A stretch of DNA of 43,587 nucleotides from Kofleriaceae bacterium (GCA_018058095.1 JAGPCO010000060.1:1-43587); one strand, 5' to 3'. Positions 1 to 8,388 are shown, counted from the first letter of the stretch. Made by a program: numbers and translations. The notes: generated by a model not told the origin, from the sequence alone.

Positions 1-310
1 CCGCCACCGCCGTCACCCCCACCCGCGTCGTAGCCACCACCACCACCACCGGAGTCGTAGCCACCACCACCACCACCACCGCCGTCACCACCGCCGTCAC
101 CACCACCACCGGCGTCGTAGCCGCCGTCACCACCACCGCCGTCACCACCACCAGCGGTGTCGTCGCCACCGCCGTCACCACCACCACCGGCGTCGTAACC
201 ACCGCCGTCACCACCACCACCCGCGTCGTAGCCGCCGCCGTCACCGCCACCACCGGCGTCGTAGCCGCCGCCGTCGCCACCACCACCCGCCGCCTCGTAC
301 CCGCCGTCGG
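1..310 (-). repeat. 33-bp coding tandem repeat (Gly/Tyr/Asp)
   Basis: On the minus strand this region encodes about four near-exact 11-residue units (GYDAGGGGDGG), followed by shorter and longer variants containing GDDTA, YDS and extra GGD steps. The units differ mainly at synonymous Gly positions, which suggests in-frame slippage or unequal crossover within a translated gene. Confidence 0.8.
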
Positions 311-1178
311 GAGCAGCACTCGCGCCGTCCGCGGAGGGCTGCGCCGCTGCATCACCACCATCGATGCCATCGAGATCCGTCGTCGGTGGTGCCGGGTCGT
401 AACCAGGGTCGTCGACCGCCGGGTCCGCGCTCTGCGGCGTCGGGTCCGGCGGAAGCGACTCGGCCGCGCCGCCATCACCTGGCGAGGCGTCGCTCGGACC
501 GGCCTCGACCGGGTTGCCTGGGGCGACGTCGGCATCGACCGGGTTGCCCGGGGCGACGTCGGCGTTGACCGGGCTGCCCTCACCAGGCGCGGCCTCGACC
601 GGCGCCGTCGCCGCCGCGTCCGGCGGCAGGAAGCCGTCCATCGTGCTGCCCGGCACCGGCTGCCCACCGGTGAGGGCGTCGGCCACCGTGGTCTGCACGG
701 TGTTGATGCCCTGCTGGATCGTGTCGCGGATCTCCGGGCCGAACACGCTGCCGAGCGCGCCGGCCAGGCCGGTCTCCTGGTTCCAGTAGCCGTACTCGGT
801 CTGCGCCCAGTCGGCGCTGGTCTCGGGCGTCACCGTCTGGCCGAGCTTCTCGGCCACCTCGGGTTGCTGCAGGAACTGGCCGAAGTTGCCCTCGCCGATC
901 GGCCCGGCCACCGTGTACAGCGCGGCCGCGACCGTGTTGACCACGGAGCCGACGGTGCCAGTCTCGTACCCGGCGGTCTGCGCCACCACGCCGAGGCGCG
1001 AGTTCGGATCCGGCGTCGACCAGCCGGCGTAGGTCGAGACCAGGTTGGCCACGTTGTTGCCGACCCACAACGCGGCGGCGCCGGCGGCCAGCAGCGGCAC
1101 CAGCCCGCCGCTGGCGTCCTCCAGCTCGGAGGCGTCGAGGACGATGAGCTCGGTCGGCGCCGGGCGAGTGCTGCTCAT
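1..1178 (-). CDS. Gly-rich repeat protein with double-glycine-type leader (3' end outside window)
   Basis: The reading frame is open from an ATG at 1178 to the left edge (at least 392 codons, no stop). The N-terminus carries LDASELEDASGG at residues 14-25. It fits the double-glycine leader consensus used by peptidase-containing ABC exporters: Leu at -12, Glu at -8, Leu at -7, small residue at -4, Gly-Gly at -2/-1. A hydrophobic Leu/Ala stretch follows (about 26-38), then a soluble region to about 180. Next come Pro/Ala/Asp-rich sequence with near-identical APGNPV units, and from about residue 290 an 11-residue repeat of type GYDAGGGGDGG that degenerates toward the window edge. The leader suggests processing and export; the Gly/Asp repeat may be a flexible or Ca-binding tail. 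The function is unknown. No exporter gene is visible nearby. Confidence 0.8.
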   Translation of the reverse strand, partial: MSSTRPAPTELIVLDASELEDASGGLVPLLAAGAAALWVGNNVANLVSTYAGWSTPDPNSRLGVVAQTAGYETGTVGSVVNTVAAALYTVAGPIGEGNFGQFLQQPEVAEKLGQTVTPETSADWAQTEYGYWNQETGLAGALGSVFGPEIRDTIQQGINTVQTTVADALTGGQPVPGSTMDGFLPPDAAATAPVEAAPGEGSPVNADVAPGNPVDADVAPGNPVEAGPSDASPGDGGAAESLPPDPTPQSADPAVDDPGYDPAPPTTDLDGIDGGDAAAQPSADGASAAPDGGYEAAGGGGDGGGYDAGGGGDGGGYDAGGGGDGGGYDAGGGGDGGGDDTAGGGDGGGGDGGYDAGGGGDGGGDGGGGGGGGYDSGGGGGGYDAGGGDGGG

Positions 1179-1353
1179 CAGGCCCGCTGCTGCAGGAACG
1201 GGTCCAGCGCATCGACCGTACGCCGCCTCACGCTCTCGGCCGCAAGCGCGCGATCACTCGACGCCGCCCTGTCGAGCACGGGTAGCGCCTGGTGGGGGTG
1301 CGACGGTCGCCGTGCTCCTTCTCCACGCCGCCGCCCCGTGCGACCGTCGCGCC

Positions 1354-1917
1354 GTGGCCAACGTCTGCGTCTTCCTTTCGTCCTCGCCCGGGCACCGCCC
1401 GGAGTACCGCGCCACCGCCGTCGCCCTCGGTCAGGCCATCGCCGCCGCCGGGCACACCCTCGTCTACGGCGGCTCCTCGGTCGGCCTGATGCTGGCCCTG
1501 GCCGACGCGACCATGGCCGCCGGCGGCCGGGTCGAGGGTGTCATCCCGCGTGGCCTGGTCGATCGCGAGGTCGCGCACCTCGGGCTGACCGAGCTGGTCG
1601 TGGTCGACAACATGCACCAGCGCAAGGCCGAGATGTACCGGCGCGCCGACGGCTTCATCGTCCTGCCCGGCGGCTTCGGCACGCTCGAGGAGGCGTTCGA
1701 GATCCTCACCGGCGTGCAGATCGGCGTGCACGCCAAGCCGATCGTGTTCCTCGACGTGCTCGGCTTCTGGACCGGCCTGGCCGGCTTCCTCGATCATGCC
1801 GCCGGCGAGGCCATGCTGCGGCGCGAGGTGCGCTCGCTGTTCCAGCTGACCGATCGTGTCGACCACGCGCTGGCGGTTGCGACCGGCCCGGGCCAGCCGT
1901 TTCACCTCACGGTGTGA
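1354..1917 (+). CDS. LOG-family protein (TIGR00730-type Rossmann fold, lysine-decarboxylase-like)
   Basis: A 187-aa protein carrying the LOG hallmark PGGFGTLEE (about residues 109-117) and the upstream GRVEGVIP/MHQRKAEMY region, where the Arg-Lys pair helps bind phosphoribosyl substrate. Family members are cytokinin riboside 5'-monophosphate phosphoribohydrolases or general nucleotide 5'-monophosphate nucleosidases, often misnamed lysine decarboxylases. The length is normal for the short LOG form. The GTG at 1354 starts the conserved VxVFxSS strand; the longer upstream frame is low-complexity and looks non-coding. There is no obvious Shine-Dalgarno. The gene converges on the lipoprotein gene ending at 1943, with a hairpin between them. 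The exact physiological substrate is not inferable. Confidence 0.88.
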   Translation: MANVCVFLSSSPGHRPEYRATAVALGQAIAAAGHTLVYGGSSVGLMLALADATMAAGGRVEGVIPRGLVDREVAHLGLTELVVVDNMHQRKAEMYRRADGFIVLPGGFGTLEEAFEILTGVQIGVHAKPIVFLDVLGFWTGLAGFLDHAAGEAMLRREVRSLFQLTDRVDHALAVATGPGQPFHLTV

Positions 1918-1921
1918 GCCC

Positions 1922-1939
1922 GAGCCAGGTTCCTGGCTC
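1922..1939. terminator. Bidirectional hairpin between convergent genes
   Basis: A perfect 8-bp inverted repeat GAGCCAGG/CCTGGCTC with a 2-nt centre lies in the 25-bp gap between two convergent stop codons. There is no U-tract, as is common in very GC-rich genomes. The position strongly suggests a shared terminator. Confidence 0.6.
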
Positions 1940-1942
1940 ACC

Positions 1943-2638
1943 TCAGGTCGGCGGCGTGCACAGGCCGTGGGCGTCGGTCGCGATCCGCGGAGTACACACC
2001 GCCCCCCCGGTGCACCGGTTGTCGCTGCCGTCGACGCGGCAGATCGCCTGGCACGTCCCGGTGGTGGGCTGGCAGCCCAGGCCAGCGAGACAGGCGTCGG
2101 CCATGAAGCAGACCGAGCCGATGTCGCCCGTGCCAGGCACCGAGCAACCTGGGCTCTCGATCCAGCCTGCCGGCGAGCGATAGGGAACGATACAGGCCTG
2201 ACCGGCAAGGCAGACGGGCGCAAGCGGGTCACACGGGGCCGTGCACAGCGCCGGCGCACCGTTCGGGCACCAGCCACCGTCGACACACTGGTACTCGGGC
2301 ATGCCGCACGAGCGCCGACAGATGCCGTCCACGCACCCGAGCGTCGGTAGGCACGAGTCGGGCTCACCGAGCGGGGCGGTGCAGGCCTCGCCTGGACCGT
2401 CGGTGCCGGGAATGGAGGTGCAGCCGAGGCTCCAGCCAGGTTGGAAGTACGCGCACCGCTCGCCAGCATTGCAGTGACGCTGCGGCGCCGCACCGCAGCT
2501 GCTCGAGACCGCGCCGTCGACGGCAGGCGCGCTGTCGAGCGGCCTTCGGCCGTCGGGCGCTGTGGGAGCGTTCCCACACCCGGCCGCGACCAATACAACG
2601 GCCACCGGTCGTCGCCAGCGGAAAAACCTACTGCGCAT
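1943..2638 (-). CDS. Cys-rich lipoprotein
   Basis: A 231-aa protein with an Arg-rich n-region, a hydrophobic core and lipobox VAAGC (Cys21), so it is a predicted lipoprotein with Gly at +2. The mature part has more than 20 cysteines in spaced modules (CxxxxxC, GxxC patterns) resembling the Dickkopf/EGF-like Cys-rich lipoproteins common in myxobacteria. This implies an extensively disulfide-bonded extracytoplasmic protein. It is the last gene of a three-gene operon: its start overlaps the end of the protease gene by 11 bp. No enzymatic motif is visible and its function is unknown. It may be an accessory or binding partner of the upstream metalloprotease. Confidence 0.82.
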   Translation of the reverse strand: MRSRFFRWRRPVAVVLVAAGCGNAPTAPDGRRPLDSAPAVDGAVSSSCGAAPQRHCNAGERCAYFQPGWSLGCTSIPGTDGPGEACTAPLGEPDSCLPTLGCVDGICRRSCGMPEYQCVDGGWCPNGAPALCTAPCDPLAPVCLAGQACIVPYRSPAGWIESPGCSVPGTGDIGSVCFMADACLAGLGCQPTTGTCQAICRVDGSDNRCTGGAVCTPRIATDAHGLCTPPT

Positions 2639-4469
2639 ATTCCACCGCCACGATGATCACCCGCTGGCTGTATCCGTTGTCGTTGCCCAGCACGGGAGGT
2701 GAGATTGTTGTCGGTGAGGTGTGCACGGTGTTCGCTCCGGACCACGCGGTGTCCGTCAGCGCGCGCGAGTAGCTCCGGATCACCTTGGAACCGGGCTTGA
2801 GGTACGCGAGGACGAAGCGAGCGTTGGCGCTCTGGTACGAAATCTGCGGGCTCGCCACCTGCGCGAGGTCCCCGCCGTTGGTCCACTGCGCGGTCTGGGT
2901 CCACCCACCGCTCGTGTTGATCTCCCCGCGGAGGGTCATCAGGTTGCTTGCCTCACTGTAGGTCCGGAACACCATGAGGCAGCCGTTCGACTGACCTGTG
3001 CAGGCGACGGTGGGCGGTGACCACGACAGGTGCCCGAAGGCGGTGAACGCGTTGCCAGGCTGTGCCGAACCCGCCACTGGGATCGTGAGCAGATTGATGT
3101 AGTAGCTACCGTTGACAAGTGCGACGACGAAGACCTTCCGATACGGGTCGAACGACGCGGCGACTTGATCACCTCGGTTGCGGATGGCCGCCCCGGAGTT
3201 CGGGTTGGTCAGGCAACCTTGCGAGGTCCAGTTTGCGCCGGAAGGCGAGGTCATCCAGCACAACCGCTTCTCGCGGTAGTCGGCCGGAGAGGTTGGGCCG
3301 TGACTACCCATGCCATAGGGGAAGATCGTGTACGGAGGATTAGCCTCCACCTTCGGCGGGTCTTTCTCCAGGTAGAATATCGCAAACTGCTGGTTGACGC
3401 TGTCATAGGCCACCGCCGGAGGTGCGTAGGCGTCGGTTGGCGGAACTACGAAGGCCGTTTCGGTGCCTGTGAACTCCTTGCGCATGCCCTTGAGCATGAG
3501 CCGCCAGTTGTCGACGCCGATCCAGGGCACGATGAGGTCGGGTGCTCCCTTGCTCAGGCTACCGGGCCGGAACGCGATCGCCGAGCCGCTGGGCACGTCG
3601 TTGTCCCCGACGGACCAGGTCGAGCCGTAGCCGCCGGATGAGCCCGACAGCCATGACTTGTAGGCGCCCGTTCGGATCCCGTAGACGGAGTAGACCGCGT
3701 ACGGAATCGTGGGGATGGCGAACAGCGTTTCGCGTTCGTAGCTGGTCCAGTGACGATGGTGGTCTGGCGGCGTGTTTGCCATCACCGGTGCAGTGGTGAC
3801 GTAGGTGCCTCCCTGGCTATGCTCGAGAAGCGCGAGCGGGGTGCCGCCGTAGCTGTCCGTGAACGTGTGGTTCAGCGCAAGCGTGTGGCCGAGTTCGTGC
3901 GTGAAGGCAACGTGAATATCCGCGCCGGGCGTGGCCTGCGCCGGGTCGAATGGCTTGAATGTCCTTGGTCCGCCGTTGGCGCCGTTGATGGACAGGTACG
4001 CGTAGAGTTCGACGTGGCCTCTCGTGATGTGACCGCTCGCGCAGTCATCCACGTGGGTCGCCGAGTAGGCAACCGTGGATGGCGACAGGTTTGCCGACAC
4101 CACGATCGCCTGGTCTAGCGTGAGCTGGGAGGTGGTTCCGGCGTAGTAGAAGCGGACGCTCAGGCCGAGCAGGTCGTTGGTGGTCGCCAGCGCTTGTTCC
4201 AGTTGCACGGCGATCTGAGCCAGCGTCCAGTTGGTGCCGTCCGGTCGCTTGAGCACGGTGAGTCCCGTGTGGAGATAGATCGGGATTGTCCTGTTGGCGG
4301 GCTCCCAGTGCCAGGGCGATGCGCTGGGACAGGTCGAGTTGTAGCGAGACTGGACCCCCGACGCGGTCGGCTTGTGGCCCCAGGCCACCGAGGCGGACGC
4401 GATGAGCCACCCAGCGAGCACCAACGGGACTATCGCCGATGCGAATCCCAGGCGAGCTGCGCGGCTCAT
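2628..4469 (-). CDS. Secreted matrixin/metzincin-like metalloprotease
   Basis: A 613-aa protein with an N-terminal signal peptide (hydrophobic core about 10-29, likely cleaved near AWG31). The zinc site is HELGHTLALNH at 191-201, giving ligands His191, His195 and His201 and catalytic Glu192 in the HExxHxxxxxH spacing of metzincins. The usual Gly of HExxHxxGxxH is Ala here. A Met-turn candidate APVMAN lies near Met230. The roughly 380 residues after the catalytic domain look beta-rich with many W/Y/S residues, possibly a beta-propeller-like or substrate-binding part. The start ATG overlaps the stop of the upstream lipoprotein gene as ATGA, indicating translational coupling. It is probably an extracellular or periplasmic peptidase; the substrate is unknown. 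Confidence 0.83.
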   Translation of the reverse strand: MSRAARLGFASAIVPLVLAGWLIASASVAWGHKPTASGVQSRYNSTCPSASPWHWEPANRTIPIYLHTGLTVLKRPDGTNWTLAQIAVQLEQALATTNDLLGLSVRFYYAGTTSQLTLDQAIVVSANLSPSTVAYSATHVDDCASGHITRGHVELYAYLSINGANGGPRTFKPFDPAQATPGADIHVAFTHELGHTLALNHTFTDSYGGTPLALLEHSQGGTYVTTAPVMANTPPDHHRHWTSYERETLFAIPTIPYAVYSVYGIRTGAYKSWLSGSSGGYGSTWSVGDNDVPSGSAIAFRPGSLSKGAPDLIVPWIGVDNWRLMLKGMRKEFTGTETAFVVPPTDAYAPPAVAYDSVNQQFAIFYLEKDPPKVEANPPYTIFPYGMGSHGPTSPADYREKRLCWMTSPSGANWTSQGCLTNPNSGAAIRNRGDQVAASFDPYRKVFVVALVNGSYYINLLTIPVAGSAQPGNAFTAFGHLSWSPPTVACTGQSNGCLMVFRTYSEASNLMTLRGEINTSGGWTQTAQWTNGGDLAQVASPQISYQSANARFVLAYLKPGSKVIRSYSRALTDTAWSGANTVHTSPTTISPPVLGNDNGYSQRVIIVAVEYAQ

Positions 4470-5167
4470 GGTGCACTCCCGGTATCGCCTTGGCCAATGG
4501 CCTGGACGACCTGCGCGAGCTGCGCCTCGGTCATGCTGCCGCGTTCTGGGGAGACCAGGCCAGAATCGCCGCGGTGAAGGACGGCGGTCAGGTCCAGCCA
4601 GCCTCGCTCTGGCGCATCACCTTCGAGCGCGAGGACGTAGCGCTGACCGGGCGCGAACCACGTCGGCGACAGCACATCGTGGACAGTGGTGGCGACGTCG
4701 AGAGCGGGCGAGTAGCCGCCCCGCAGCGTGATGGTCCAGACGGCGCTGGCATCTGCCCCCGGCGTTTGCAGCAGAACCGCGTCGGTGCGAAAGCGAAGGC
4801 GGGTGACGATCAAGGGCGCGTGCGTCGGATCGTCAGCGAGGACCGTGGCATCCAGTAGCGTCGCCTCGACGATCAGTTCAACGGATGCCCAGGCTTCGGT
4901 GAGGACGTCGACGAGGGAGGAAGGCGCCGCGTCGATAGAGGGCTCCGGGAAGCGAGCATCGGCTCCAACGCCTGCATCGATGGACGGCAGGTCGGTGACC
5001 ACCTCTTCGTCGACTGTGGCCGCCAGCTCGACGTGTGCAGTGGTCTCGCCCAGGCTGTCGTCGCCACCACTCGATCCACAGCCGGCAGCGGTTGTGAGCG
5101 CCACGGGGGCGAGCGCTAACAGGGCCAATAGTTGGGGGGGGCTCGCGGAGTTAGGGCTGCGTCGCAT
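4466..5167 (-). CDS. Lipoprotein, first gene of protease operon
   Basis: A 233-aa predicted lipoprotein. The frame stays open further upstream, but the ATG at 5167 directly precedes a classic signal with lipobox TAAGC (Cys30), so that start is chosen; the upstream extension is Pro/Arg-rich and lacks signal-peptide character. The mature N-terminus is Gly/Ser/Asp-rich (linker), followed by a beta-rich region with TLRGGYSPAL and APGQRYVLAL that may be a small beta-sandwich. A C-terminal helix contains SMTEAQLAQVVQAIG. The stop overlaps the next start by 4 bp (ATGA), so it is co-translated with the metzincin-like protease. The function is unknown; an inhibitor, chaperone or anchor for the protease is conceivable. 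Confidence 0.78.
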   Translation of the reverse strand: MRRSPNSASPPQLLALLALAPVALTTAAGCGSSGGDDSLGETTAHVELAATVDEEVVTDLPSIDAGVGADARFPEPSIDAAPSSLVDVLTEAWASVELIVEATLLDATVLADDPTHAPLIVTRLRFRTDAVLLQTPGADASAVWTITLRGGYSPALDVATTVHDVLSPTWFAPGQRYVLALEGDAPERGWLDLTAVLHRGDSGLVSPERGSMTEAQLAQVVQAIGQGDTGSAP

Positions 5168-5665
<498 letters not shown>

Positions 5666-6597
5666 TCACTGCGCCAGAGTGATCAGCGCGCCGCCGGCGG
5701 CGACGACCACGGCGCCGATCAGCGCCAGGCGGGTCGGGCGGTCGCCGACGACCAGGCCGAGCACGGTCGCGAACACGACCGACGTGTTGCGCAGCGAGAG
5801 CACCACGCCGGCGCCGCCGTCGGCCAGCGCGCGCACGAAGAGCAGGAAGCCGAGACCACACATCAGGCCGGCCAGCACGCTGCGGCCGGTGCGCCGGCGC
5901 AGGATCTCGCCAGCGGCGGCGCGGCCGGCGCGGCCGAGGCCGACCAGGTTGACCAGGGTCGCGCCGCCGAGCGACAGCGCGAACACCGCGGCCGGCGCGC
6001 CGCCGTCGGCGAGCGCGGCCTTGTAGCAGAGGTGATAACCGGCGATGCAGCCGGCGCACAGCGCGGCCCACGCCACCGCGCGCGCCGGCGTGCCGCGGCT
6101 GGCCCCGGCCATGGCCAGCCCGACCAGCACCACCGCGCTGCCGACCAGCGCCTGCCAGCCCGGCGCCTCGGCCAGCAGCAGCACCGACAGCGGCCACACC
6201 AGCACGACCGAGCCGCCGCGGCTGATCGTGTAGACCGGGGGTGGGGACCCCGTCGGCCTCGCCGATGGGGCGGGGCTTTGCCCCGTGGGATCAAGGCGAG
6301 GGACGTGCCATCACGCAGCGATGGTCATGTCCCGAGCGGCCCGGCCGTGAGGCCACGCGCCAGCGCCGGCACGTACACCGCCTCGAACGCGCCGGCCGCC
6401 AGCGTGAAGCCGAGCGCCGCCGTCGTCGGAAACGCGGCCGTCCCGGTCGCGCCCTGCACCAGCGCGACCAGCCCGGCCAGCGCCGACGCCAGCCCGACCG
6501 CGACGACCACTGCGCGCGGCTTGTCGGGCTCGCCGCGCAGCACCGTGTTCCAGCCGGCGTGCAGCAGCGCCGACAAGAGGACCAGGGCCGCGGTCAC
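5666..6597 (-). pseudogene. EamA/DMT-superfamily transporter, interrupted
   Basis: Two frames form one drug/metabolite-transporter protein. The N-part (6597-6325, 90 aa) begins MTAALVLLSALLHAGWN and ends ARGLTAGPLG. The C-part (read from 6235 to 5666, about 189 aa) begins VYTISRGGSVV and holds the remaining membrane helices. Joined, they give about 279 aa, the usual length for a 10-helix EamA permease, and the join falls in the conserved loop before YTISRGG. Between them lie about 92 bp (6236-6327) absent from the protein logic, which shift the frame and introduce a TGA right after the N-part. The gene is therefore probably inactive, unless the C-part is made separately from the GTG at 6205. 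The original substrate is unknown. Confidence 0.8.
6236..6327 (-). mobile_element. 92-bp palindromic insertion (REP/MITE-like) in EamA gene
   Basis: Read on the minus strand, the inserted segment together with the last codons before it forms two stem-loops. The first spans about 6301-6334, with GGGACATGACCATC opposed to GATGGCACGTCCC around a GCTGCGT loop (one mismatch and one bulge). The second is GGGGC-AAA-GCCCC at about 6270-6282. It has no coding capacity. The size and paired hairpins resemble REP-type or miniature mobile elements, but no clear target-site duplication can be read and no second copy was noticed in the window. The boundaries are inferred from where EamA homology breaks and resumes, and may be off by a few bases. 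Confidence 0.55.
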
Positions 6598-6631
6598 CGG
6601 CGGAGAGGTAGCAGAGATCCGGCGCCGCCGC

Positions 6632-6928
6632 TCACGGACAGATCGACAGGTCGACCTGGTACGGCGCCGGCGCGCAGCTCGCCACCTGGCCCTGCAGCGT
6701 CTCCAGCGCGGCGTCGCACACCTCCTCGTCGGCGCACACCATCACGGTCGCTTGCATGCCGGAGCAGGTGCGGGTGATCGAGGCGCGATGGACGAAGGCG
6801 CGGTCACACGTGGCCGGGCTGTCCGGCATGTTGGTCTCCTGCACCACCACCAGCGGTTCGGTGTCGCCGCACGCCGCCAGCGGCACGGCGGCGAGGGCAA
6901 GCAGCAGGGTCACGAGCGGGCGCAGCAT
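6632..6928 (-). CDS. Small lipoprotein
   Basis: A 98-aa predicted lipoprotein: MLRPLVTLLL signal core and lipobox PLAAC (Cys20) followed by Gly. The mature part of about 78 aa has six further cysteines (TCDRAF, RTCSGM, VCADEEVC, SCAPAP, SICP), likely three disulfides. It begins 14 bp after the stop of the putative regulator gene (6943-7656), so the two are probably co-transcribed. The frame is open far upstream, but only this ATG gives a signal peptide. The function is unknown. Confidence 0.75.
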   Translation of the reverse strand: MLRPLVTLLLALAAVPLAACGDTEPLVVVQETNMPDSPATCDRAFVHRASITRTCSGMQATVMVCADEEVCDAALETLQGQVASCAPAPYQVDLSICP

Positions 6929-6942
6929 GGTCGGGCTCCTGG

Positions 6943-7656
6943 TCAGGGTTCGTCGCCGCGAGGGGCGAGGCCGAGGGTGAGGGTGAAGCGCTGGTCGGCC
7001 AGGCCGGCGAACTCGGCCGCCTCGTCGATCTGCGCCAGGTCGCGCCGGAGCTCGCCCTCGAGGCGCTCGATCCACGCCTTGAGGTCGGCCGCCGACGCCG
7101 AGAAGCTGATGGTCTTGGTCAACGCGCGCTCGCGGTCGTCGCGGACCAGGCGGTGCATGATCGCCCGGTACGCGCCGTCGAGGAAGTGGTTGAGCGAGTC
7201 GATCCGGCCCTTGAACTGCTCGTTGCGCATGACCACGTAGCGCTGCGCCGCGTGCAGGCGGCCGTCGTCGCCGCGCTCGATGCGGCCGTCGGCGACCAGC
7301 CGGGCCAGGGCCGCCTCGATCTCCGACGGCGACCACGCCGGCAAGAGCGCGTGCAGTTCGGCCGGCGTGCGGGTGGTCGCGGTCATCGCCTCGAGCTCGC
7401 GGGCCAGGCCCTCGTCGCGCTCGGCCGCGAAGAAGTCGCCACCCAGCCGCTGCGCCAGCGAGCGCATGTGCCGCGGCGTCTGCCCGAACTGCGCGGCGAT
7501 CTCGTCGAGGCTCATGCCTTGCCGGTGCAGGTGCTCGAAGTAGGCCAGCCGCAGCAGGTCGAGCAGCGGGCGGATGGGGACGCGGAAGGATGCGGCCGCG
7601 CGCACCGCTGGCTTGAGCAGCGAGTAGATGACGCGGAGCTGCCCCTCGCGGACCAT
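6943..7656 (-). CDS. Putative HTH regulator (DUF6502-like appearance)
   Basis: A 237-aa cytoplasmic protein. Residues about 12-50 (LLKPAVRAAASFRVPIRPLLD) precede a helix-turn-helix-like segment MSLDEIAAQFGQTPRHMRS (about 48-66). A winged-helix-like stretch follows (about 97-145, SPSEIEAALARLVADGRIERGDDGR), then a helical C-terminal half. The architecture is like small two-HTH regulators annotated as DUF6502 in proteobacteria, but that family name is from memory and uncertain. An inverted repeat TGAAA-CACA-TTTCA lies 7 bp upstream of the start, a natural place for autorepression. A small lipoprotein gene follows 14 bp downstream, and a three-repeat lipoprotein gene is divergent. Confidence 0.7.
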   Translation of the reverse strand: MVREGQLRVIYSLLKPAVRAAASFRVPIRPLLDLLRLAYFEHLHRQGMSLDEIAAQFGQTPRHMRSLAQRLGGDFFAAERDEGLARELEAMTATTRTPAELHALLPAWSPSEIEAALARLVADGRIERGDDGRLHAAQRYVVMRNEQFKGRIDSLNHFLDGAYRAIMHRLVRDDRERALTKTISFSASAADLKAWIERLEGELRRDLAQIDEAAEFAGLADQRFTLTLGLAPRGDEP

Positions 7657-7821
7657 GGCTCAATGAAACACATTTCACTGCGAAGTAAAACATCGGAAAT
7701 TTGATTCCGGACCGCTGCCGGATCCGAAAATCTGTCTCCGGACAGTGGGTTGCGAACGGCAACCGGCCGTAGGAACTGGATTTCCGCCATTGGCCCGTTC
7801 GTTGCTTTTGATTTCCTCATC
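7657..7821. promoter_or_regulatory. Divergent promoter region with palindromes
   Basis: 165 bp between divergent starts, distinctly more A/T-rich than its surroundings (about 7661-7735). It contains the inverted repeat TGAAA-CACA-TTTCA at 7664-7677 and two copies of the palindrome TCCGGA at 7706-7711 and 7737-7742. These copies are spaced exactly 31 bp, close to three helical turns; the first sits in the larger inverted repeat TCCGG-N7-CCGGA (7706-7722). These look like operators for a dimeric regulator, possibly the HTH protein encoded at 6943-7656. No confident -10/-35 pair could be assigned. Confidence 0.5.
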
Positions 7822-8388
7822 ATGAAGAACAAACAAATCTATGTGGTTAGCGCCCTGTCCGCCCTCCTCGCCGGCGCCTGCGGGCCCGACCTGTCGACCG
7901 AGCAGCGCCGGGTCGAGATCTGCGACCCGGCCGCCTGCGACGCCGCCGGCCCGCCGCTCGGGGCGCCCAACTACACCTGCCCGGACGGCACCGTGGCCGG
8001 GCCGGCCTGTCTGCGCGAGATCGACCCGGCTGGCGATCCTGGCGGCGCCTGCGGCTGGGGCATCGTCGACTGCCCCGACGGCGGCGACACCCCGGCGTGT
8101 GATCCCGACGACTGTGGCCCCGCGCCCGGCGCGCCGAACTGGACCTGCGACGACGGAAGCCTCGCCGGCCCGGCCTGCCTGACCCAGGCCGACGGCAGCT
8201 GCGGCTGGTCGATCGTCGAGTGCCCGGCGCCGGCGCCGGCCTGCGATGGCCCCGACGCCTGCACTGGGCCGGCTCCGGGCGCGCCCAACTACCTCTGCCC
8301 CGACGGCACGCTGGCCGGCCCCGCCTGCCAGGCCGGCAGCGACGGCGCCACCTGCGGCTGGGTCATCGTCGACTGCGGCGACGCCTGA
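7822..8388 (+). CDS. Lipoprotein with three tandem Cys-rich repeats
   Basis: A 188-aa predicted lipoprotein with signal MKNKQIYVVSALSALLAGAC (lipobox AGAC, Cys20). The mature protein is almost entirely three homologous modules of about 45-60 residues, each with pattern GAPN[YW]xCxDG[TS]xAGPAC followed by CGWxIVxC: NYTCPDGT, NWTCDDGS, NYLCPDGT, and CGWGIVDC, CGWSIVEC, CGWVIVDC. Each module has an even number of cysteines and probably folds as a small disulfide domain. The start ATG is chosen because it opens the signal peptide; no strong ribosome binding site is visible. The gene is divergent from the HTH regulator operon and may be its target. The module family is not recognised. Confidence 0.8.
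   Translation: MKNKQIYVVSALSALLAGACGPDLSTEQRRVEICDPAACDAAGPPLGAPNYTCPDGTVAGPACLREIDPAGDPGGACGWGIVDCPDGGDTPACDPDDCGPAPGAPNWTCDDGSLAGPACLTQADGSCGWSIVECPAPAPACDGPDACTGPAPGAPNYLCPDGTLAGPACQAGSDGATCGWVIVDCGDA

Noticed and set aside
1-310. CRISPR-like periodic repeat at the left edge
   Set aside because: The ~33-bp period has no unique spacers and is in frame within a translated Gly/Asp/Tyr repeat.
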